From Ruminococcaceae bacterium UBA6416 (lineage in GTDB: Bacteria > Bacillota > Clostridia > Oscillospirales > Acutalibacteraceae), in NCBI GenBank assembly GCA_002438505.1, contig DJPI01000042.1:1-64000 (forward strand): DNA of 64,000 bases, given 5' to 3'. The position numbers and the translations under genes are program-made. The number at the start of each line of letters is the position of its first letter. Position 1 is the stretch's first letter. Below the pieces are notes generated by a model. That model had not been told where the DNA came from and made no database searches. It saw nothing but the letters and a program-made list of their open reading frames with translations. Shown here piece by piece: positions 17,790 through 26,499 of this stretch.

Positions 17790-19849
17790 ATTTTAATGAA
17801 GCAGTCAAAAAATATCAGTGCAATCCAACCGGAGAAAACCTTAAAGACGTTTGCAAAGATTTGAGAAAAGAGCTTTCAACAAGAGAAAAGCTTAGAATGA
17901 TTTCCGGCCGTCAGTTCCTTCTCACCAACGGTTACGATCTTATCACAAAAGGCCAAAAGTATAACTATCGTCCGTGCCTTGCCGGTGGTGTAAAAAGACT
18001 CGGTATTCCGCCGGTTGCTTTTTCTGACGGTCCCAGAGGCGTTGTCATGGGTAACAGCACCTGCTTTCCCGTTTCGATGGCAAGAGCAGCTTCTTTCAAC
18101 GATGACCTTGAATACGAAATCGGTTCCGCAATCGCTGATGAAGTTATTGCCGGAAAAGGTAATTACTTTGCCGGAATCTGTATCAATCTTCTGCGTAATC
18201 CCTGTTGGGGCAGAGCACAGGAAAGCTACGGTGAAGATCCGTTTCTCACAGGAAAAATGGGTGTTGCATTAACAAAAGCTGTTCAGGAAAAGGGCGTTAT
18301 TGCCTGTCCGAAGCATTATGCTGTCAACAGCATTGAAAACATCCGCTTTTCCGTTAATGTTGAAGCTGATGAGACGGTGCTTCATGAAGTATATCTTCCG
18401 CATTTCAGAAAATGCGTTGAAGCCGGTGCAATGTCAATTATGGGCGCATATAACCTTTTCAGAGGCGATCATTGCTGCGAGAGCAAATATCTTCTCACTG
18501 ATGTTTTGAGAAACGACTGGGGCTTTGAAGGCTTCACTATTTCTGACTTCATAATGGGCGTTCGTAATGCCGCGAAGGCTCTTAAAGCCGGCATGGATAT
18601 CGAAATGCCGATAACGATGCATTATGCGCTTCTTCCGCTTCTTCTTAAAATAAATAAAATTTCTATTGAAGACATTGACAGAGCTGTTGAACATATTCTT
18701 GCGGGTCTTATCAAGATTACGCCGAAGATCATCGCAAAAGATAAGAGTGTTGTCTGCTGCAAAAAGCATACCGAACTTGCGAAAGCGGCGGCGCTTGAGG
18801 GTACGGTGCTTCTCAAAAACAACGGTATTCTGCCGCTTAAAAATGTTGGGAAAATTGCTGTTGTCGGAAGATATGCAAATAAAATCAATGTCGGTGACCA
18901 TGGTTCAAGCAGCGTGTTCAGCCCGTATACAGTAACGCCTTATGAGGGATTTTGCAACCGATACGGTAAAGATCATGTTCTTCTTGTTGAAGGTACCGAT
19001 ATCAGCGAAAAGGTTGATGAGCTCAAAGCCTGCGATGCCGTGATTGTCTGCGTTGGAAGTGACTACAAGCAAGAGGGTGAGAACCTTGCCAATTTTTCAA
19101 GCAGTGACAAAACAACCGAAAAAGCCCTAGGTGGCGACAGATATTCGCTCCGCATACCGAAGGAAGAGGTTGAACTTATTCATCATGTCAGCGCCGAATG
19201 TAAAAACACCGTTGTTAATATTATCGGCGGCAGCGCATATATAATTGAAGAGTGGAAAGACGAGGTCGCAGCAATTCTTGAATCGTTCTATTCCGGTATG
19301 GAAGGCGGCAGTGCTCTTGCCGAACTTATTGCCGGAGATATAAATTTCAGCGGTCATCTTCCATTCACAATGGCGAAAAATGAAAACGATTATCCGCCGT
19401 TTCTTTTCCCCGGAGACAAAGAAAGAACGATTGATTATGGCGCTTATCACGGCTACACCTTGCTTGACAAAGAAAGCAAAAAAGCGGCTTTTCCGTTCGG
19501 GTTCGGTCTTTCGTATACGACATTCGAGTACTCCGATATCAAAATTGAAAGGGGAGAAGAAACAGTCAATGTTGCATTAAAAATCAAAAACACCGGAAGC
19601 TATGACGGAAAAACGGTTGTTCAGGTTTACGCCGGTTCAGACGGACACCAGATTAAACTTCTCAAAGGCTTCAAAAAGGTATTCATCAAAGCCGGAGAAG
19701 AAACAACGGTTACGGTTGAAATTGAAAAAGACGATCTTAAATACTACAATCCAAAAATTAAATATTGGTATCTTGAAAAAGAGTACAGTATTTATGTCGG
19801 ACAAGACAGCGAAGATGCAATGAACAATAAATATGAATTAAAATTTTGA
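17786..19849 (+). CDS. Glycoside hydrolase family 3 protein
   Basis: The 687-residue protein has the full GH3 architecture. The N-terminal TIM barrel includes KHYAVNSIE (about residue 172) and the nucleophile Asp in FTISDFIMG at about residue 255. The GH3 C domain (about 330-545) has GTVLLKNNGILPL and GDHGSSSVF. A fibronectin III-like domain (about 580-680, TGSYDGKTVVQVYAG) closes the protein. No signal peptide is present. Located between xylB and xylA, it is most likely a cytoplasmic beta-xylosidase or beta-glucosidase acting on imported disaccharides; the family alone does not decide the sugar. The xylA start follows after 11 bases. Confidence 0.9.
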   Translation: MNFNEAVKKYQCNPTGENLKDVCKDLRKELSTREKLRMISGRQFLLTNGYDLITKGQKYNYRPCLAGGVKRLGIPPVAFSDGPRGVVMGNSTCFPVSMARAASFNDDLEYEIGSAIADEVIAGKGNYFAGICINLLRNPCWGRAQESYGEDPFLTGKMGVALTKAVQEKGVIACPKHYAVNSIENIRFSVNVEADETVLHEVYLPHFRKCVEAGAMSIMGAYNLFRGDHCCESKYLLTDVLRNDWGFEGFTISDFIMGVRNAAKALKAGMDIEMPITMHYALLPLLLKINKISIEDIDRAVEHILAGLIKITPKIIAKDKSVVCCKKHTELAKAAALEGTVLLKNNGILPLKNVGKIAVVGRYANKINVGDHGSSSVFSPYTVTPYEGFCNRYGKDHVLLVEGTDISEKVDELKACDAVIVCVGSDYKQEGENLANFSSSDKTTEKALGGDRYSLRIPKEEVELIHHVSAECKNTVVNIIGGSAYIIEEWKDEVAAILESFYSGMEGGSALAELIAGDINFSGHLPFTMAKNENDYPPFLFPGDKERTIDYGAYHGYTLLDKESKKAAFPFGFGLSYTTFEYSDIKIERGEETVNVALKIKNTGSYDGKTVVQVYAGSDGHQIKLLKGFKKVFIKAGEETTVTVEIEKDDLKYYNPKIKYWYLEKEYSIYVGQDSEDAMNNKYELKF

Positions 19850-19860
19850 GGTGAAAAGTT

Positions 19861-21174
19861 ATGGAATATTTTGATTTTGTGAAAGAGGTAAAGTACGAGG
19901 GTTCAAAAAGCAAAAATCCGTTTGCGTATAAATATTACGACCCGGAAAGAGTGATTCTTGGCAAAAAGATGAGTGAACATCTTCCGTTTGCAATGGCATG
20001 GTGGCACAATCTCGGAGCGGACGGAGTTGATATGTTCGGAAAATCAACGGCTGATAAATCGTTCGGCGTTGTTTCGGGAACAATGGAACACGCAAAAGCG
20101 AAGGTTGACGCGGGCTTTGAGTTCATGAAAAAACTCGGCATAAAATACTTCTGTTTCCATGATGTTGACCTTGTTCCGGAGGACGAGGATATCAATGTTA
20201 CCAACATTCGCCTTGATGAAATTTCGGATTATATTCTTTCAAAAATGAAAGACACGGACATAAAGTGCCTTTGGGGAACGGCAAATATGTTCTCCAATCG
20301 CCGCTTTATGAACGGTGCCGGAAGTACAAACAGCGCCGATGTTTACTGCTTTGCTGCGGCACAGATTAAGAAGGCTCTTGATATTACCGTTAAACTCGGC
20401 GGCAAAGGCTATGTCTTTTGGGGCGGCAGAGAGGGCTATGAAACCCTTTTGAACACCGATATCAAGTTTGAACAGGAGAACATCGCGTCTCTCATGCACA
20501 TGGCGGTTGATTACGGAAGAAGTATCGGCTTTACAGGAGATTTCTATATTGAACCAAAGCCAAAGGAGCCGATGAAGCATCAGTATGATTTTGACGCCGC
20601 AACATCAATCGGATTTTTGCGTCAATACGGTCTTGACAAGGACTTTAAGCTTAACATTGAAGCGAACCATGCAACGCTAGCCGGACACACTTTTCAGCAT
20701 GAACTGAGAATTTGTGCAATTAACGGAATGCTCGGAAGCATTGACGCAAACCAGGGTGATATGCTCCTTGGCTGGGACACCGATGAATTTCCGTTTGACG
20801 TGTACTCTGCAACAATGTGTATGTATGAAGTTCTTAAAAACGGAGGACTTACCGGCGGCTTCAATTTTGACGCAAAGAACCGCAGGCCGTCGAATACCGC
20901 TGAGGATATGTTCTTCGGTTACATTCTCGGCATGGATACTTTTGCACTCGGACTTATTAAAGCTGCTGAGATTATTGAAACCGGTATAATTGACGATTTT
21001 GTTAAAGAAAAATACAAGAGCTTTTCTTCTCCGCTCGGTGAAAAAATCAGAAGCGGAAAAGCAACGCTTGAGGAACTTTCAAAAATTGCCGAAGAAAAGA
21101 AAACTTGCAGCACTCCGTCTTCAGGCAGACAGGAACTTCTTGAAAGCGAAATCAACGCCATCTTGTTTGGTTGA
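19861..21174 (+). CDS. xylA: Xylose isomerase
   Basis: XylA converts D-xylose to D-xylulose. Its 437 residues match the longer class II isomerases of Firmicutes. FCFHDVDLVPE holds the active-site His and Asp pair, GYVFWGGREGYE and FYIEPKPKEPMKHQYDFD contain the catalytic Lys and metal ligands, and NIEANHATLAGHTFQHEL plus GSIDANQGDMLLGWDTDEF hold the second metal site. It is the last gene of the operon; a hairpin follows at 21189. The order xylB-GH3-xylA lets a xyloside be hydrolysed, isomerised and phosphorylated by one transcript. Confidence 0.96.
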   Translation: MEYFDFVKEVKYEGSKSKNPFAYKYYDPERVILGKKMSEHLPFAMAWWHNLGADGVDMFGKSTADKSFGVVSGTMEHAKAKVDAGFEFMKKLGIKYFCFHDVDLVPEDEDINVTNIRLDEISDYILSKMKDTDIKCLWGTANMFSNRRFMNGAGSTNSADVYCFAAAQIKKALDITVKLGGKGYVFWGGREGYETLLNTDIKFEQENIASLMHMAVDYGRSIGFTGDFYIEPKPKEPMKHQYDFDAATSIGFLRQYGLDKDFKLNIEANHATLAGHTFQHELRICAINGMLGSIDANQGDMLLGWDTDEFPFDVYSATMCMYEVLKNGGLTGGFNFDAKNRRPSNTAEDMFFGYILGMDTFALGLIKAAEIIETGIIDDFVKEKYKSFSSPLGEKIRSGKATLEELSKIAEEKKTCSTPSSGRQELLESEINAILFG

Positions 21175-21188
21175 ATTTTAATAGAATA

Positions 21189-21221
21189 ACACATCGCGCG
21201 ACTTTTCACCGCGTGATGTGT
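21189..21221 (+). terminator. Hairpin after xylA
   Basis: A 12-base stem (21189-21200 with 21210-21221, one G-U pair) encloses ACTTTTCAC. The T tract after it is short, so termination may be partial. Confidence 0.6.
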
Positions 21222-21275
21222 CATTTGAGACAAATTAATAATTTGCATTTAATTAAAATTTAAATCAAAAACAGT

Positions 21276-21315
21276 ACCGCACCGAATGAAGCCGATTGAC
21301 TTCGTTCGGTGCGGT
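21276..21315 (-). terminator. Terminator shared by xylA and feoB units
   Basis: An 11-base perfect stem (21276-21286 with 21305-21315) has an inner four-base extension GAAG/CTTC. On the minus strand it continues ACTGTTTTTGAT, a good U tract for the feo transcript. On the plus strand the tail is AT-rich. Confidence 0.7.
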
Positions 21316-21328
21316 GAATTATATTTGT

Positions 21329-21469
21329 TTATTTTTTACATTTGTCACATGAACGGCTACAGTTTTTGCAGCAGCCGCAGCAACCGTTTTTTCTTTTTTT
21401 AATGTTTACGATCGCTGCAATGAGTGCGGCAATTATAAACGCAAGACAGATAATATCATAACAATTCAT
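21329..21469 (-). CDS. FeoB-associated Cys-rich membrane peptide
   Basis: The peptide has 46 residues. The start at 21469 is preferred because AGGAG precedes it and the feoB stop overlaps it (TAATG); a longer frame starting at 21562 would lie wholly inside feoB. One transmembrane helix (IICLAFIIAALIAAIVNI) is followed by a Lys-rich turn and a tail with seven Cys (CCGCC, C, C, C). This matches the small FeoB-associated Cys-rich family, the Firmicutes counterpart of FeoC. A role in Fe2+ or redox sensing at the transporter is proposed for the family and unproved. Confidence 0.85.
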   Translation of the reverse strand: MNCYDIICLAFIIAALIAAIVNIKKRKNGCCGCCKNCSRSCDKCKK

Positions 21470-23823
21470 TACACTGCTCCTAAAATTGTGCCTACAAGCT
21501 TCACAATGAACGCAAGAAGATATGCAATAACACACTGACCGATAACAACACCTCCGGCCCATTTTCCACCGAGCTCACGGCGTATTGAAGCGATAGCCGC
21601 AACACATGGGGTGTATAAGAGGCAAAAAACAAGAAGCGAGCTTGCTGCAAGAGGTGTAATAAGCGTTGTGATTGATGCTCCTGAAAGAAGGACGGAAAGG
21701 GTTGAAGCAACACTTTCTTTAGCCATGAAGCCGGCAATGAGGGAGGTACAAATTCTCCAATCATTGAAACCAAGAGGGGAGAACAACGGAGCTATAAAGC
21801 CTGCAATGGATGACAGCATACTTTTCTCCTGGTGACCCAAAACTGGATTAAGACGAAAATCAAAGCTCTGCAAAAACCAGATTACCACAGTTGCAATGAA
21901 AATTACGGTAAATGCACGCTGAAGAAAATCCTTTGCTTTATCCCAGATAAGCTGAAGAACATTTTTAAGCTTCGGCATCCGGTAATTCGGAAGTTCCATA
22001 ACGAACGGAACAGCCTCGCCCTTGAATGCGGTGCATTTCATAATTGAGGCAACGCCTATTGCAGTCAGTATTCCAAGGAAGTATATGCCAATCATTATCA
22101 GGCCGCTGTATTCCGGAAAGAAAGCCTGAGTCAAAAGTCCGTAAATTGGAAGTTTCGCCGTGCAGCTCATGAATGGAATCAGCATAACCGTTAGTCGACG
22201 GTCTCTTTGAGACGGCATTGTCCGGCTGGCCATGACGCCGGGAACAGTGCAGCCGAAACCAATAAGAAGCGGAACAATGCTGCGGCCGGAAAGTCCGATT
22301 TTGCGCAGCAGTTTGTCAGTTACAAAAGCAATGCGAGCCATGTATCCGCTGTCTTCAAGAAGCGACAGGAAAAGGAACAAAATAAGTATTATCGGAATAA
22401 AACTCAGTATACTGCCGATTCCGCCGAAAATGCCGTCAATTATCAATGAGTGAATCAGCTCATTGACGCCGGCTTCGGTCAGCAGCCGGTCAATAAATCC
22501 GCTGAAAGAATCAATGCCCATTTGCAGAAGATTCTGCAGTGCAGCACCGACAACATTGAAAGTCAAATAAAAAACAAGAGCCATTATTCCAACAAATGCA
22601 GGAAGCGCCGTATATTTTCCGGTCAGTATTTTGTCAATTCTGCGGCTGCGCTTGTGCTCTTTGCTTTCAGCAGGTTTAACAACGCAGCGATTACAAAGCT
22701 TTGTGATAAACGAAAAGCGCATATCTGCAATGGCTGCGGCACGGTCAAGGCCTCCCTCTTTTTCCATCTGTAAAACAATATGTTCAATCATTTCCTTTTC
22801 GTTAGCGGAAAGCTTGAGTGCGCCGAGAATCATTTCATCGTCCTCAATAACTTTCGTTGCCGCAAACCGTAAAGGTATTTCTGCACTTTTGGCGTGGTCA
22901 CTAATGAGTTCCATGATTCCGTGCAGCGCCCGGTGAACCGCTCCGCCATGGCTGTTTTCATCGCAAAAATCCGTGCGACCGGGACGCTCCTGATACTGAG
23001 CAACATGAACGGCATGGCGTATAAGTTCATCAACGCCCTCATTTTTGGCTGCTGAAATCGGAACAACGGGGATTCCGAGCATCGCCTCCATTTTGTTGAT
23101 GTCAACTGTTCCACCGTTTCCCCGGACTTCGTCCATCATGTTCAGGGCAAGAACAATCGGAATCTCCAGCTCCATGAGCTGGAGCGTCAGATAGAGATTA
23201 CGTTCGATGTTTGTTGCATCAACAATATTGATAATGCCGGTTGGCTTTTGCTCAAGAATAAATGCGCGGGAAACAAGTTCTTCACTTGTATAGGGTGACA
23301 GTGAATATATTCCGGGAAGATCAGTTACCTCAGTGTTTGAATATCCTCTGATTGCACCGTCCTTGCGGTCAACCGTCACTCCCGGAAAATTTCCAACGTG
23401 CTGATTTGAGCCTGTGAGCTGATTAAAAAGAGTTGTTTTTCCGCAATTTTGATTTCCTGCAAGTGCAAAGGTCAAGAGTTTTCCCTTTGGTAAGGGAGAT
23501 CCGCTACCTTTGACGTGATACTTGCCGTCTTCGCCAAGACCCGGATGCTCGCTTTCTTCAAAAAAAGACGGATTCTTTTTCTTGAGAATTTCAGAAGGTT
23601 TCACCGGCTCAACTTCAATCTGTGCGGCGTCAGACAGTCTTAGAGTCAATTCATATCCGTGAATCAGGAGATCCATTGGGTCACCCATCGGTGCAAACTG
23701 AATCAGCGTTGCGCTTGCGCCGGGAATTACACCCATGTCAAGAAAGTGCTGACGCAGTGTGCCTTTTCCGCCAACGGATGTAATTCTTACGGTTTGGCCA
23801 ACTTTCATTTCGCTTAATTTCAT
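21469..23823 (-). CDS. feoB: Ferrous iron transporter, FeoA-FeoB fusion
   Basis: FeoB moves Fe2+ across the membrane. With the start at 23823 (GAGGGATAGCA in front) the protein has 784 residues. Residues 1-75 are a FeoA SH3-like domain (MKVGQTVRITSVGGKG, HFLDMGVIPGA). A GTPase domain follows: G1 GNQNCGKTTLF, G2 GNFPGVTVDRK, G3 DLPGIYSLSPY, G4 NMMD. The permease part has the two gate regions with conserved GCTVPGVMASRTM and the C-terminal CLLYTPCVAAIASIRRE. FeoA is usually a separate protein; the fusion keeps the stoichiometry fixed. It is translationally coupled to the 46-residue Cys-rich peptide. Confidence 0.95.
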   Translation of the reverse strand: MKLSEMKVGQTVRITSVGGKGTLRQHFLDMGVIPGASATLIQFAPMGDPMDLLIHGYELTLRLSDAAQIEVEPVKPSEILKKKNPSFFEESEHPGLGEDGKYHVKGSGSPLPKGKLLTFALAGNQNCGKTTLFNQLTGSNQHVGNFPGVTVDRKDGAIRGYSNTEVTDLPGIYSLSPYTSEELVSRAFILEQKPTGIINIVDATNIERNLYLTLQLMELEIPIVLALNMMDEVRGNGGTVDINKMEAMLGIPVVPISAAKNEGVDELIRHAVHVAQYQERPGRTDFCDENSHGGAVHRALHGIMELISDHAKSAEIPLRFAATKVIEDDEMILGALKLSANEKEMIEHIVLQMEKEGGLDRAAAIADMRFSFITKLCNRCVVKPAESKEHKRSRRIDKILTGKYTALPAFVGIMALVFYLTFNVVGAALQNLLQMGIDSFSGFIDRLLTEAGVNELIHSLIIDGIFGGIGSILSFIPIILILFLFLSLLEDSGYMARIAFVTDKLLRKIGLSGRSIVPLLIGFGCTVPGVMASRTMPSQRDRRLTVMLIPFMSCTAKLPIYGLLTQAFFPEYSGLIMIGIYFLGILTAIGVASIMKCTAFKGEAVPFVMELPNYRMPKLKNVLQLIWDKAKDFLQRAFTVIFIATVVIWFLQSFDFRLNPVLGHQEKSMLSSIAGFIAPLFSPLGFNDWRICTSLIAGFMAKESVASTLSVLLSGASITTLITPLAASSLLVFCLLYTPCVAAIASIRRELGGKWAGGVVIGQCVIAYLLAFIVKLVGTILGAV

Positions 23824-23874
23824 TGCTATCCCTCGTTTAAACATTTGCCGAAAAATTATACTGATATTTGAAGT

Positions 23875-23902
23875 ATTATATCACAAAAATCTACGCTTTG
23901 AA
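23875..23902 (-). promoter_or_regulatory. Promoter of feoB
   Basis: On the minus strand TTCAAA (23897-23902) and TATAAT (23875-23880) are separated by 16 bases, about 52 bases before the feoB start. Fur- or DtxR-like boxes were not convincing by eye. Confidence 0.5.
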
Positions 23903-23940
23903 TTTCAGCAATTAAAAATTGATATTTTTTCTAAACGATA

Positions 23941-23969
23941 TTGAAAATATTTCCTTTCTATGGTAGCAT
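23941..23969 (+). promoter_or_regulatory. Promoter of the second GPH transporter
   Basis: TTGAAA at 23941-23946 and TAGCAT at 23964-23969 are 17 bases apart, 65 bases before the ATG. Confidence 0.45.
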
Positions 23970-24033
23970 ATGAAGGCAACTTCTGTCATATATTCAGCGG
24001 TTACAAAATAATCACGGGGAGAATACAAAGAAA

Positions 24034-25461
24034 ATGAATAAGCAAAACAAAACACTCACGTTTGGTAAGATTGCAATCTATTCCATCGGAATATTCGGAA
24101 TTCAGCTTCTTATCGGTTACATCAACACCTATCAGTCGCAGTTTTACTCAAAGGTTCTCTTTGCAGACTTTAATAAGTGTGCAATCATTATTCTCGTTGC
24201 AAAAATTATCAGCTCTTTAGCCGACCCGATAATCGGTAATATCATTAACTCTGCGCACTTCAAATCAGGAAAAATGAAGCCCTTTGTTGCAATGAGCATC
24301 ATCCCCTTTGCCGTCATTACAACAATTATGTTCATTGCCATTGACTTCAAAAGTGACTTTGCAAAGTATGCTTACATTACCGTAACAACCGTCCTTTGGA
24401 ATATTGCAATGAGCTTTGCTGACATTCCAAGCCAGGGTATGCTTGCAACACTCAGTCCGTCAAGCGAGGAAAAGAACAGCTGCGCCGGAATTGCAAATAT
24501 GCTCAAGTCCCTTGCTCTTGTTGCTCCGAACCTCATTGTTCCGGTTATCTGCACCTTGACCGGCTCTAAGGACATTACGGAAAAGGAATACATTATTGCC
24601 GCTGCTGCAATGAGCGTCTTTGCGGTAATAACAACCGCTCTTATGCTGCGAGGTTCTAAAGAAGTTGTTACAAGTGAACCTAATAAGCTGAGCTATAAGG
24701 AAATGATCTCTGAGCTTGTTTCCAACAAGCCGCTCATGATAGTTTTTCTTGTCAATATGCTTGGTTTTGGTCGCAATATGGCCGTCAGTATAGGCGTTCA
24801 GGCAGCGGCCGTTCTGCTTGACGAGGTCACGATTCCCGGATTCAACATCACCCTTGCCGGCGAAAATCTTCCAATCATTCTTGGTGTTGGAGCCGCGATT
24901 CCATCAACTCTTTCCGTTGTTTTAACGCCGCTTATCTCCAAAAAATTCGGTGTTAAGAAGACTTTTATGGCGCTCGGAATTTACGGAATGATTGCCGCCA
25001 TGGGATACTATCTTCTCTTTGCATTTGGCCCTGCATGGTTCCGTTCGCTCGGCGGAATTCTTGTTGGTCAGTTTGTCATCAACTTCATGTTCGGACCGCA
25101 CGGATTTGCACCGCTTGTTATGCTTTCCGATTCCGTTGACTACCGTGAAATGACAACCGGAAAAAGGAACGAGGGAATTCAGTATTCAGTTCTCAGCCTT
25201 TCATTCAAGCTTGCGAATGCATTTTCTGTTGCCGTTGGTCTCTTTGTTGTTGGACTTTCCGGATATGAAGCAGGAATGGTCTTTGCAGATGCCACTCAGC
25301 ACATGAAAAACATTGTCATGGTTGCTTATTGGTTCATTCCCGGACTTTGCGCCGGACTTTCAATGATACCTATGCTTTTCTATAAGCTTGACAGAAAAGA
25401 TATCAGGCAGCAGCTAAATGAGTTCATTGCCAAACGTGACGGTGCGCCGGTGACGAGGTGA
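24034..25461 (+). CDS. GPH-type MFS transporter, second copy
   Basis: A 475-residue protein with about 12 hydrophobic segments. KIISSLADPIIGNIINS after helix 2 and SGKMKPFVAMSIIP correspond to the GPH family motifs, and DSVDYREMTTGKRNEGIQYS is the conserved C-terminal half motif. It differs clearly from the transporter at 5606. It stands alone between feoB and dapA, with its own promoter and a hairpin after it, so its substrate cannot be guessed from neighbours. The start is preceded by GGGGAGAA. Confidence 0.85.
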   Translation: MNKQNKTLTFGKIAIYSIGIFGIQLLIGYINTYQSQFYSKVLFADFNKCAIIILVAKIISSLADPIIGNIINSAHFKSGKMKPFVAMSIIPFAVITTIMFIAIDFKSDFAKYAYITVTTVLWNIAMSFADIPSQGMLATLSPSSEEKNSCAGIANMLKSLALVAPNLIVPVICTLTGSKDITEKEYIIAAAAMSVFAVITTALMLRGSKEVVTSEPNKLSYKEMISELVSNKPLMIVFLVNMLGFGRNMAVSIGVQAAAVLLDEVTIPGFNITLAGENLPIILGVGAAIPSTLSVVLTPLISKKFGVKKTFMALGIYGMIAAMGYYLLFAFGPAWFRSLGGILVGQFVINFMFGPHGFAPLVMLSDSVDYREMTTGKRNEGIQYSVLSLSFKLANAFSVAVGLFVVGLSGYEAGMVFADATQHMKNIVMVAYWFIPGLCAGLSMIPMLFYKLDRKDIRQQLNEFIAKRDGAPVTR

Positions 25462-25510
25462 AGCTTCTTCCAATAATAGTCGAGGTAAAAAAGCAAATCA
25501 AAACAATCAA

Positions 25511-25532
25511 GCAGTCGCCTGACGGCGACTGC
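25511..25532. terminator. Hairpin between convergent transporter and dapA
   Basis: A perfect nine-base stem GCAGTCGCC (25511-25519) pairs with 25524-25532 around the loop TGAC. Tails are moderately T-rich in both directions (TCTCTCATTTCC; on minus TTGATTGTTTTG). Confidence 0.65.
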
Positions 25533-25579
25533 TCTCTCATTTCCATTTAATTTTTAACACCCAATATTGAAAAAAAGCC

Positions 25580-26485
25580 TCATATTCTCAGTTCATATTT
25601 AATCTCGGCAAGATGCTTCTGCATTGACCTTGTCAGAAGTTCTTCGCAGTCAGCAGACAAGGCGCAAAGCGGCAGTCGGCAATTTCCGGTGTCAATTCCG
25701 GCGATTCTAAGCGCTGCTTTAACCGGAACGGGATTAATGTCAATGAACAGGTTTTCAATCAACTCCATGCAGTCTTTCTGCATCCGTGCGCACTGTTCGC
25801 ATTCTCCGTTTATTCCGCACATAGCCATTTTGTGCGTATATTGCGGCATTATGTTTGCAAGAACAGAGATGACACCTTTGAAACCGAATGAAGCACAAAC
25901 CGAAACAAGGTCATCGTTTCCGCAGTAGAAGTCAAGTTTATCTTCACAAAGCACGACTGATTTAATGAGCTTTGTTATGCAGGTGTCAGCCTCTTTCACG
26001 GCAACAATGTTTTCGTGCCGTGAAAGCTTTTTATATGTTTCAGGCTTTATATTCATGCCTGTCCTTGACGGAACATTATAGATGATTATCGGTTTCAAAA
26101 GCTTTTCGGCGAGAGTATAATAATGCTTTACAAGTCCCTCCTGCGAGGTTTTGTTGTAATACGGAGTAACCATCAGATGGGCATCCGCACCGCACTCCTC
26201 AGCTTTTTTTGCAATATCAAGGGTAAAGGAGGTGCTGTTGCTGCCGGTTCCGCAGATTAAAGGTACGCGTCTTTGAATTGTTTCATTTGCAACAGAAAAC
26301 AGTTCAAGTCTTTCCTCAACAGTAAGCGTTGAGCCTTCTCCCGTTGTTCCGCAAACAACAATGGCATCGGTATGGTTTGCAATTTGAATTTCGATGAGTT
26401 TTCTAAAAAGCTCAAAGTTGATTTTTCCGTCCTTATCAAAGGGCGTTACCAAAGCAACGCCGCTGCCGATAAAGAGGGGGGTCAT
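25580..26485 (-). CDS. dapA: 4-hydroxy-tetrahydrodipicolinate synthase
   Basis: DapA condenses pyruvate with aspartate semialdehyde in the lysine/diaminopimelate pathway. Its 301 residues are of normal length. GSGVALVTPFDKDGKIN at the start, VVCGTTGEGSTLT (substrate-binding Thr-Thr), YYNKTSQEGLVKHY (proton-relay Tyr), IIYNVPSRTGMNI, and the Schiff-base Lys in IVAVKEADTC are all present. The start has GGAGG in front and lies 14 bases after the asd stop, so both form one operon. In spore formers the product also feeds dipicolinate. Confidence 0.95.
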   Translation of the reverse strand: MTPLFIGSGVALVTPFDKDGKINFELFRKLIEIQIANHTDAIVVCGTTGEGSTLTVEERLELFSVANETIQRRVPLICGTGSNSTSFTLDIAKKAEECGADAHLMVTPYYNKTSQEGLVKHYYTLAEKLLKPIIIYNVPSRTGMNIKPETYKKLSRHENIVAVKEADTCITKLIKSVVLCEDKLDFYCGNDDLVSVCASFGFKGVISVLANIMPQYTHKMAMCGINGECEQCARMQKDCMELIENLFIDINPVPVKAALRIAGIDTGNCRLPLCALSADCEELLTRSMQKHLAEIKYELRI

Positions 26486-26499
26486 TACGATACCTCCGT

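Noticed and set aside
21470..21562. Longer version of the Cys-rich peptide starting inside feoB
   Set aside because: The extension lies entirely in feoB in another frame, while the ATG at 21469 has AGGAG in front and fits the family length.
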